NCBI GenBank assembly: GCA_934045075.1
Contig: OW203732.1
Span: 4,691,501 to 4,755,500 of the forward strand
Length of the DNA: 64,000 nucleotides
DNA from: Yponomeuta sedellus
Taxonomy: Eukaryota; Arthropoda; Insecta; Lepidoptera; Yponomeutidae
Reading direction: 5' to 3'
The position numbers and the translations under genes were made by a program. The notes beneath the pieces are model-generated. The model was not told the DNA's origin and made no database searches. It saw nothing but the letters and a program-made list of their open reading frames with translations. Shown here in pieces: positions 24,396 to 32,288 of the stretch (its first letter is position 1; each line of letters starts with the position of its first letter).

Positions 24396-24990
24396 GTAAG
24401 TATTTCGTTGCCTATACACGTACTTATGAATGTACTTTAGTGCCTATAGTCCTTTGAACACTTAGTTCTGTAAGTCCCTCAGTGCCTATAGTCTATTAAA
24501 TACTTGGTTCTGTATATCCCTTAGTGCTTATAGTCCATTAAATACTTAGTTCTGTATGTCCTTCAGTGCCTATAGTCCATGAAACACTTAGTTCTGTATG
24601 TCCTTCAGTGCCTATAGTCCATGAAACACTTAGTTCTGTATGTCCTTCAGTGCCTATAGTCCAATAAACATTTAGTTTTTTATGTCCTTCAGTGCCTATA
24701 GTCCAATAAACATTTAATTCTGTATATCCTTCAGTGCCTATAGTCCATTAAAAACTTAGCTCTGTATGTACTTCAGTGCATATAGTCCATTAAACACTTA
24801 AATCTGTATGTACCTCTGTGCGTAGTCTCTTAAACACATAGTGTTTTATGTACTATTCCATGATACACAGTTCTGTACGTACTTCACTTATTTAAATAAA
24901 ATTATATCTTAACGTCAGTCCCTACAGTCCATTTAACAAATGGTTCTGTATGTACTTCGGTGTTAATAGTTGTTCAATATAGTGTTTTAT
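24396..24990 (+). repeat. 42-bp minisatellite beginning at the exon 7 splice donor
   Basis: About a dozen diverging units of the type GTGCCTATAGTCC-ATTAAA-ACTTAGTTCTGTATGTCCTTCA run from near 24439 to about 24990. Each contains TCTGTA(A/T)GT, which resembles the adjacent authentic donor ACTGTAAGT at 24393-24401. The first 40 bases of the intron align loosely with the unit. Confidence 0.85.
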
Positions 24991-25064
24991 TATCACAGCT
25001 GCGGCTGGCATATGAGTCATTCTGTAGTCTAATCACAATCGCATTGCAATGCAAATTTTTTACT

Positions 25065-25145
25065 GCCTCATTGGTCTAACAGTAGGTAACACGCTTGACT
25101 ACCAATACAGGGTCGTAGGTTCGATTCCCCCTTTTGGACGCCGTA
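25065..25145 (+). mobile_element. tRNA-like SINE head
   Basis: CATTGGTCTAACAGTAGGTA (A-box-like) is followed by GGTTCGATTCCCCC (B-box-like). No proper acceptor stem is evident, so it is treated as a tRNA-derived SINE rather than a tRNA gene. Related heads occur near 37140-37250 and 56618-56660. Confidence 0.5.
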
Positions 25146-25309
25146 CTTGATTTGTACAATTATATCCCGATATCTTGAGATAAGGTGACCAAGATGGGAT
25201 AAAAAGTGATTGTGTTATGTGGATAAAATATATATCATAATAAAATAGCAATTGCCGGGCGAATAGCTTCCTTTTTTTTTCCTTTTTAAAACTATAATTG
25301 CAAAAGTAT

Positions 25310-25795
25310 TGTTACGGGCTAGGGTTCTGGATTTAGATGTAAAACGCCAATGACAACTTCTTAGGATTTATTCACGCAGGGTCTGGTCTGCAGGTCTTCA
25401 CGACACGAAGTCCACACGTAGATTCCAATCGCAGGTTCAATCGAAGTCCAATAGTATCGCTGAGGTCGTAGGTTATCGCTCGTATCGCAGATATGTTCAC
25501 TTGAAGTTCACTCTTCGCTATTCCAAATGGAACTGACAGGTCGCCGCGGCGGCCGCTATTTATATCCGCCGGCCAGGGTTCTAGAACATTCCCGTAACTA
25601 AGTACCTACACTCGGTACACGCGGCAAGGTCGCTCGAACAGTTACTCATTTAAAGAGTTTTGCACCTTACGCTAGTGGACATACGAGTCATTATTGCTTG
25701 CAGCGTTTATTGTTTACTAAAACGCAGCATGCGGCGACTATTCGATAGGCTTCCAGAAGGCTCTATTCTAGATGGTTCGGGATAGGACCGCGACA
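25310..25795 (-). repeat. 3' LTR of the gypsy-type element
   Basis: TG...CA-bounded repeat (minus strand TGTCGCGGTCC to GCCCGTAACA), 486 bp and identical by eye to 30960-31445. It contains a TATTTATAT motif at 25557-25565 on the plus strand, whose complement could act as a TATA-like box. Confidence 0.95.
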
Positions 25796-25806
25796 CTGCT
25801 CCCCTC

Positions 25807-28800
25807 TTAGAGATGCTCGTCCCGAGCATCTTCATTACTGCCGTGATAAGAAGCTAAGCGGTCGATGTGAACCACTTTTTGTGCACCTCTTGGCTGCCGT
25901 TGAATTCGGTACGTCACGTCATTTAACCGAGTTACCACTTTGTACGGTCCCTCCCATCTTGTCTGCAATTTCGGAGATTTTCCTTTTCGTCGAGTTACAT
26001 TGTGAAGCCAGACTAGTGCTCCTTCTTCGAAGCCGCTGGTATTTGCTCGGCGGTCATACCTAGTCTTCATCTTTTCACTCGACTCCAATCCGTTTTCCCG
26101 TACTATGGCATGAATCTCTCGCATTTTCTCACGTAACTCGGAAATGTAGTCGTGTAGAGAACGTGAGTCGTCAGGAGGGCCTCCAGTCAGCAGATCTACT
26201 GGTATTCTCAGTTCTCGGCCAAAATTTACACGCGCCGGGGTTACCTTCGTGCTTTCATGTTCTGCCGTTCTGTAGGCCAGAAGAAATGGCGGTATGTATT
26301 TGTCCCAGTCTCTCTGGTGCCTGTCAACGACTTTTGCTAAATGTCTTTCAAGTGTTTGGTTAAATCTTTCTACCATGCCGTCAGATTGAGGATGATATGG
26401 GGTGGTCCTAGTCTTATGCATTCCCAATATTTTACAGAGTTCTTGAAAAACTTGAGACTCAAAGTTCCGGCCTTGGTCGGAGTGTATTTCCAAGGGCACA
26501 CCAAACCGGCAAACTACTTCCTCAAACAACTTGGAGGCAACAGTCGTGGCTTCTTGATTGGGTATGGCGAATACCTCTGGCCATTTAGTGAAGTAATCCA
26601 TAACTACCATGAAATACTTATTTCCTGATTCCGTTACTGGGAACGGTCCAGCCACATCAACTGCAATGCGTTCCCATGGCGCACCAACGTTATAAAGTTG
26701 CAGATTTCCTCGGCTTCTAGTTGGTGGGCCTTTCACCGCGGCGCAAGTAGCACACTTGCGGCACCAATCTTGCACATCTTCTCGACAATGGAGCCAGTAA
26801 AACCTTTCTCGAATCTTTGTTAAAGTCCTTTTTACGCCCAAATGTCCACCTGACACGCCGTCATGTACTTCACGGAGGACATCTTGTACCTTATCTCTTG
26901 GGACAACTATCTGAAAATGGAACTCTCTGCCGTTAGGTTTCTCCCATTTTCGGTAAAGTATTCCGTTCCGAAGAATAAAACTGTCCCATTGAGCCCAGTA
27001 TGCCTTGGTGACAGCACTAGTAGGAGCCACTTCGCACCATCTTGGCTTGTCCTCGCCTCGTTTCTTCCATGCGACAATGAGCCGTACATCTTCGTCATCT
27101 TCCTGTGCTTCTTTCATCGCCTCATCTTCCCAAGATCTCGATGGGCTCATTCTTGTCAATCTCAGTGGCAAATCCTTTGTCTCTTGTTTGGCACAGTGCT
27201 TGCAGTCTTCCGGACACGGCCTTCTTGACAGTGCGTCAGCATTTCCATGCGCCTTTCCGCTGCGGTGCTCAATATTAAAGTCGTACTCCTGCAGTTGTTC
27301 GATCCATCGAGCAACTTGCCCCTCTGGATTTTTAAATTGTAACAACCACTTCAGGGCGGCGTGGTCAGTGCGAAGCGTAAACCGCACGCCGAGGAGATAT
27401 TTGCTGAAGTGCTGTACTGTCTTTACCACAGCCAAGAGCTCCCTTCTTGTCACACAATAGTTCCTTTCAGGTTTCGATAGCGATTTACTGAAATATGCCA
27501 TCACAACCTCTCTGTCGCCCTGTTTCTGCGATAACACTCCTCCGATCGCTGTGTTACTGGCGTCAGTGTCAACAATGAATTGGCCGTTAGGCTGTGGGAA
27601 TCCCAAGATTGGGGTCTCGCAAAGACATTTTCTTAATTTTTGAAATGAACTCTCACATGTGTCATCCCAATGAAATGACTGCTTGTCTTCAGTCAGTCTG
27701 TGTAAAGGCTTGGCAATTTCAGAGAACCCCTTAACAAACCGTCTATAATATGAGCATAGCCCTAAAAATGCTCGCACTTCAGTCTTGTCTTTGGGAGTAG
27801 GCCATTTTTGCACTGCTTCGATTTTGGCTGGATCGGTCTGTATGCCTTCGCTGGTTATCACATGGCCGAGATAACTAACCTTGTTCTTAAATAAACTGCA
27901 TTTCTTCGGATTTAACTTTAAGTTTGCTCCCATTATCTTCTTAAAAACTTGCTCTAGATTTTGTAAGTGGTCCTCAAAATCTTTACCCATGATTATGACG
28001 TCATCCAAGTAGACAAGGCAGGCTTCCCCAACTAATCCGGCCAGTACGCACTCCATGAGTCGTTCGAATGTAGCTGGCGCGTTGCACAATCCAAAAGGCA
28101 TCACGTTAAATTGCCATAAACCTTTGCCAGTTGAAAAGGCTGTCTTCTCTTTATCCTTCGGATCAATTTCCACTTGCCAATAGCCCGATTTCAGATCTAA
28201 TGTCGAGAACCATTTCATACCACTCAATGTGTCCAGGGTATCGTCTATTCGTGGCAGTGGATAACTATCCTTCTTGGTCACATCGTTAAGCCGTCGATAG
28301 TCTACACAGAACCTTGTGCTACCATCTTTCTTCTTTACCAACACAACGGGAGAACACCATGGGCTAGCAGAAGGTTCTATAATATTGTTTCTCTTCATGT
28401 CGTCCAACATGTCTTGTACTTCCTTTTCTTTGGCAATCGGTATGCGCCTCGCTCGCTGACGAATAGGTCGCTCTTGTCCGGTGTCGATTTTGTGCTGAAC
28501 TAACGATGTTCTTCCAGGATTTCCTTCGTCAGAGAAGATATCCCTAAAGCGCAGTAGCAACCTCTTAGCTTTCATGCTTTGCGAATAGCTCAGATTACTC
28601 TTAGAATCCTCAAGGAGCTTAGTGACTATAATTTCACTCCTGGTATTGGATGTTTTTGAGCTTGGAGATGATTGGCAGCTTCTCATCCAAACGGCTTCCT
28701 CGCACCTTCCAATAACGTCACCTTTGCTAAGGGTAATCTCACGATCGCCTATATTCACAACCCTCACTACAGCGGTCTTGCCTCCATAGACGAGAGTTCT

Positions 28801-29403
28801 TGCTGTCAGCAATTTCTGACTGGCTGCACTGTCTCGTGTATCTTCAATCAGCACACACCTATTCCGCTGATTCTTCTGACTCGGAGGCAGCTTCACCTTT
28901 ACTTCAGTTTGTGCTCGTCCAGGTATTACGATTTTTTTTAGGCACGTGACATTTCCATCGGGACCGCCAAGTATGAAGTTCTCCTCATCACCACATTTAA
29001 AGACACCGTTAGTGACATCGATGTGACAGTTGTGTTTCTTCATAAAGTCTAGGCCCAGAATGCAATCATCTATAATTTCGGCTACGATTACGTCGTGAAT
29101 ATATGACGCCTCCCCAACCCATATCGTAACCGATCTTTCACCCAGGACGGGTATCTGCTGGCCAGAAGCGGAGAGAAGTCTGCATAAACTGGTGCCTTTG
29201 CGTCTCCCTACAGCTTTCACCAGGTCTGGTCTCACTATTGTTCTAGAGGCTCCTGTATCTAGGGTAATTTTGCACTCTACTTTGTTCACTGCACCGCGTA
29301 TTAGTAGACTGTTCCCATTCCATGCTTGTGAGATCTTGGTTACTGGGGCTACCTCCGCTCCAGCCAGTACCCGCCCCGCAGTCCTGGCTTTTACTCGTTT
29401 CCC
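25807..29403 (-). CDS. pol: Pol polyprotein of the gypsy-type element
   Basis: An open frame of about 1200 codons entered by -1 frameshift at GGGAAAC (complement of 29397-29403). Residue numbers are from the codon at 29289. Aspartic protease DTGAS at 11-15; reverse transcriptase with YLDD at 427-430; RNase H with TDAS at 575-578; integrase zinc-binding HHCC ending CRKCATC (843-849); catalytic triad Asp878, Asp938, Glu974 with D-35-E spacing; a C-terminal WEGPY module of the GPY/F type. All key residues seen are present, so the product looks intact. It ends just before the purine tract and 3' LTR. Confidence 0.93.
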   Translation of the reverse strand, partial: GKRVKARTAGRVLAGAEVAPVTKISQAWNGNSLLIRGAVNKVECKITLDTGASRTIVRPDLVKAVGRRKGTSLCRLLSASGQQIPVLGERSVTIWVGEASYIHDVIVAEIIDDCILGLDFMKKHNCHIDVTNGVFKCGDEENFILGGPDGNVTCLKKIVIPGRAQTEVKVKLPPSQKNQRNRCVLIEDTRDSAASQKLLTARTLVYGGKTAVVRVVNIGDREITLSKGDVIGRCEEAVWMRSCQSSPSSKTSNTRSEIIVTKLLEDSKSNLSYSQSMKAKRLLLRFRDIFSDEGNPGRTSLVQHKIDTGQERPIRQRARRIPIAKEKEVQDMLDDMKRNNIIEPSASPWCSPVVLVKKKDGSTRFCVDYRRLNDVTKKDSYPLPRIDDTLDTLSGMKWFSTLDLKSGYWQVEIDPKDKEKTAFSTGKGLWQFNVMPFGLCNAPATFERLMECVLAGLVGEACLVYLDDVIIMGKDFEDHLQNLEQVFKKIMGANLKLNPKKCSLFKNKVSYLGHVITSEGIQTDPAKIEAVQKWPTPKDKTEVRAFLGLCSYYRRFVKGFSEIAKPLHRLTEDKQSFHWDDTCESSFQKLRKCLCETPILGFPQPNGQFIVDTDASNTAIGGVLSQKQGDREVVMAYFSKSLSKPERNYCVTRRELLAVVKTVQHFSKYLLGVRFTLRTDHAALKWLLQFKNPEGQVARWIEQLQEYDFNIEHRSGKAHGNADALSRRPCPEDCKHCAKQETKDLPLRLTRMSPSRSWEDEAMKEAQEDDEDVRLIVAWKKRGEDKPRWCEVAPTSAVTKAYWAQWDSFILRNGILYRKWEKPNGREFHFQIVVPRDKVQDVLREVHDGVSGGHLGVKRTLTKIRERFYWLHCREDVQDWCRKCATCAAVKGPPTRSRGNLQLYNVGAPWERIAVDVAGPFPVTESGNKYFMVVMDYFTKWPEVFAIPNQEATTVASKLFEEVVCRFGVPLEIHSDQGRNFESQVFQELCKILGMHKTRTTPYHPQSDGMVERFNQTLERHLAKVVDRHQRDWDKYIPPFLLAYRTAEHESTKVTPARVNFGRELRIPVDLLTGGPPDDSRSLHDYISELREKMREIHAIVRENGLESSEKMKTRYDRRANTSGFEEGALVWLHNVTRRKGKSPKLQTRWEGPYKVVTRLNDVTYRIQRQPRGAQKVVHIDRLASYHGSNEDARDEHL

Positions 29404-30938
29404 TGATTCACGGTGAAGGGCGCAGCGTCATGCTTCTTTACGAATTCTTCAAGACGCTGCTCCATATTGTTGAGACGCGCATCCAGTCTGTCATCTGTTT
29501 TGGTTGCTTGCCTCTCCTTCTTAGGACACGTGAACTGCAGATGCCCTCTTTCCCCACACTTGTAACACATGGGCCCGGAGTTCTTCTTGGGCGGTGTCTT
29601 GATCTCTTTAACCTCCTCCGTAACTTCTCGAAGTTTATAACCTTGCCGGATATCTTGACGCACAGCTTCTACTTCCAGGGCATGTGCCAGAGCTTCTTTT
29701 AATGAAGAATGGTGGCGAAGCTTTACTGCAGCCCTAATTTCAAGATCCTTGATTCCGTCGACGAAAGCTTGCAAAATATTCGTGTCCACCATCTTACTAT
29801 CAGCAGAAGGGTACGCCTTTCGAACCAGCTTCTCAATTTCCAACGCCCATTGTTGAAGTCCTTCACCCAGGCGCTGAGTCCGGTCGCGTAGCTGAGCACG
29901 AAAAACGTGTTCCAGGTGTCGTTCCCCATATCTAGCCTCAAGTGCCTCCAGCAAGTCTTTGAACTCGCTGCCTGAGGTGGGCAGTGCCTCCAGGACAGAT
30001 AAAGCCGAACCTCTGAGCGCGACGGTGAGAGCTGTCAGGCTCTGTTCGTCCGTCCACCCGTTTGAAGCAGCGACAGTCTGGAACTGCTGGCGGTAGGCGA
30101 CCCAAGATGTAGTACCATCGTACGGAGGCACCTTCACTTTAGGCCCGTGGTTTATGCTGACAACTCCGCTCGATGTAACTCCAGCAGCTTTAATACGCCG
30201 AACTTCCTGCTCTAGTCCAGTGAGGCCGGTTTTCACATTTTTTAGGTCATCCTCTAATTCGGAAACCCGTTCGTTCACTACCTCTACATCTTCATGTAGC
30301 TTAGCGACCGTATCACTGAACTTTGTAACGGCAGAAAGGATCACCTGTTGATCTGCCTTCTGTTCTTCTCGCAGGCCTTTTTGTTCTTCTCGCAGGCCTC
30401 TTTGTTCTTCTTGCAGGCACTGCATCTGCTTGCTCTGTTGTTCTTGCAGGCACTGCATCTGCTTGCTCTGTTCTTCTCGCATGCCCTTCAACATTGCCAT
30501 CAGGCACGACATATCCAAAACCTCCATTGTACGTGACGGAGGTTTAATGTCTTCGGTGGGCGTGGCCAGGTGGGCGTGGCTACGAGGCGGAGCCTGTTGG
30601 TCGGTTGGTGAAACCTGGTGGTCAAGGCCAGTGGGCGGGGCCTGGCGCGCGGGGTCTGTGGGCGTGGCCTGGTGGGCGGGGCCAGTGGGCGTGGCCTGGT
30701 CGGTGGGCGTGGCCTGCGGGGCGGGGCCAGTGGGCGTGTCCCTATGGCCGGTGGGCGTGGCCTGAGGGGCAGTGGGCGTGGCTTGGTCAGTGGGCGTGGC
30801 CTGGGGGGCGGGGCCAGTGGGCGTGTCCCTATGGCCGGTGGGCGTGGCCTGAGGGGCAGTGGGCGTGGCCTCCGCAGCACCTCTGGACCTGGTCCTCACT
30901 CCAGAAGTATCCTCTCTCGGAGTCAGTGGCATCTCCAA
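29391..30938 (-). CDS. gag: Gag polyprotein of the gypsy-type element
   Basis: 515 aa. The N-terminal third is a low-complexity Pro/Thr/Ala region built of repeats such as ATPTGHRDTPTGPAPQ. A Gln/Glu-rich coiled-coil stretch (QEEQRGLREEQKGLREEQK) follows, then a capsid-like region and a CCHC zinc knuckle CYKCGERGHLQFTC. The stop is 4 nt past the GGGAAAC slippery site that gives access to pol. Confidence 0.92.
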   Translation of the reverse strand: MEMPLTPREDTSGVRTRSRGAAEATPTAPQATPTGHRDTPTGPAPQATPTDQATPTAPQATPTGHRDTPTGPAPQATPTDQATPTGPAHQATPTDPARQAPPTGLDHQVSPTDQQAPPRSHAHLATPTEDIKPPSRTMEVLDMSCLMAMLKGMREEQSKQMQCLQEQQSKQMQCLQEEQRGLREEQKGLREEQKADQQVILSAVTKFSDTVAKLHEDVEVVNERVSELEDDLKNVKTGLTGLEQEVRRIKAAGVTSSGVVSINHGPKVKVPPYDGTTSWVAYRQQFQTVAASNGWTDEQSLTALTVALRGSALSVLEALPTSGSEFKDLLEALEARYGERHLEHVFRAQLRDRTQRLGEGLQQWALEIEKLVRKAYPSADSKMVDTNILQAFVDGIKDLEIRAAVKLRHHSSLKEALAHALEVEAVRQDIRQGYKLREVTEEVKEIKTPPKKNSGPMCYKCGERGHLQFTCPKKERQATKTDDRLDARLNNMEQRLEEFVKKHDAAPFTVNQGNE

Positions 30939-30959
30939 ATCCCCAATTCTGACACCAAA

Positions 30960-31445
30960 TGTTACGGGCTAGGGTTCTGGATTTAGATGTAAAACGCCAA
31001 TGACAACTTCTTAGGATTTATTCACGCAGGGTCTGGTCTGCAGGTCTTCACGACACGAAGTCCACACGTAGATTCCAATCGCAGGTTCAATCGAAGTCCA
31101 ATAGTATCGCTGAGGTCGTAGGTTATCGCTCGTATCGCAGATATGTTCACTTGAAGTTCACTCTTCGCTATTCCAAATGGAACTGACAGGTCGCCGCGGC
31201 GGCCGCTATTTATATCCGCCGGCCAGGGTTCTAGAACATTCCCGTAACTAAGTACCTACACTCGGTACACGCGGCAAGGTCGCTCGAACAGTTACTCATT
31301 TAAAGAGTTTTGCACCTTACGCTAGTGGACATACGAGTCATTATTGCTTGCAGCGTTTATTGTTTACTAAAACGCAGCATGCGGCGACTATTCGATAGGC
31401 TTCCAGAAGGCTCTATTCTAGATGGTTCGGGATAGGACCGCGACA
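30960..31445 (-). repeat. 5' LTR of the gypsy-type element
   Basis: 486 bp, upstream in element orientation and identical by eye to the LTR at 25310-25795. The primer-binding-like site lies just inside it (below 30960). Confidence 0.95.
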
Positions 31446-31458
31446 GTATGTTTGAGGC

Positions 31459-31491
31459 TATCTATCTCACGCACAACGAACATCCCCTGCT
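31459..31491 (+). repeat. Lmtk: Ectopic 33-bp copy of LMTK exon 9 sequence
   Basis: Matches 32712-32744 of exon 9 at 32 of 33 positions. The shared core is CTCACGCACAACGAACA, and the one mismatch is T for C. It lies in intron 7, ten bases beyond the retrotransposon target site duplication. Confidence 0.9.
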
Positions 31492-31659
31492 TTCACATAG
31501 TTATAGATTGATGTAATATTTTTTATTTTGCGACAGTTTGGTGGAGTGTGTAGTGGCTCTGAGTGACTTGGCCTTTTTTTACTATTCGCGTCGTGAGCAC
31601 AAACACTCCTCAGTCATACACAAGAAAGTTTATAACTTATAACGTATATTTGTTCCCAG

Positions 31660-31778
31660 ACTAACAGCGAGGTGTGGTCGCTAGGCGTGTTGCTATGGGA
31701 GGTGTGTTCCTGGGGCACGTCGCCGTCGCAGGTTCCAATGTCTGAGCCCGCGCTGCCTTGTCCGTACAGAGCGCATTT
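31660..31778 (+). CDS. Lmtk: LMTK-like pseudokinase, exon 8 (kinase subdomain IX)
   Basis: Residues 360-398 plus two bases. It encodes TNSEVWSLGVLLWEVCSWG, the DxWSxGVxxWE block of tyrosine-kinase-like domains, with Glu363 in place of the usual Asp. Acceptor TTCCCAG, donor GTAAGT. It joins exon 7 in phase 0 across the retrotransposon-bearing intron. Confidence 0.84.
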
Positions 31779-32288
31779 GTAAGTATTAAGTGTAATAATC
31801 CTAATAAAACTTTCACACAACACAATGAATTGTACTCATGGACTCAATCAAAGATGCCCTGTGATATGGTTAACAGACTACGATGTGACATACATGGAAA
31901 TACGCCCAGTCCGTTCCATTTTTTGTAAGTCAAGTGTGTTTGATTCCTACCTGCGGGCACTTTACTTTATTTTGTACAAATGGCCTTAGTCCAGGTGTTT
32001 TTCCAGTGTCCTTATCTGGTTTTCACAACAAGAAAACTATTTCGCTGACACGTTAGCAATTTTAAAAAGTCTTTTTGGGGCTGTTTCTCAAGGAGTTGAA
32101 ATAAAATTTATTTTGTTTAACGCAGCCGGAGGGAGAGGAGGGTCAAAATTGCCTTACAAAAATAAATTAACAGCATATTTGTTGGTAGTATTCTTAAATG
32201 ACTAGCGATACTCACACAAACAAACGCTATTACAAACGCAAACGTGAAGGCTACAACTAAATCTGCTGACGTAAGAACCGTCCCCCAG

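Larger units (their letters stand above)
25310..31445 (-). mobile_element. Complete Ty3/gypsy-type LTR retrotransposon
   Basis: A 6136-bp element antisense to LMTK, within intron 7. It is bounded by two 486-bp LTRs that I read as identical line by line, and flanked by GTAT on both sides (25306-25309 and 31446-31449). A purine-rich tract (minus-strand AAGAGGGGAGCAG) abuts the 3' LTR. A TGG-initiated primer-binding-like site (TGGTGTCAGAATTGGGG) follows the 5' LTR. Gag and pol are open; no env ORF is present. Structure and LTR identity point to a recent insertion. Confidence 0.95.
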
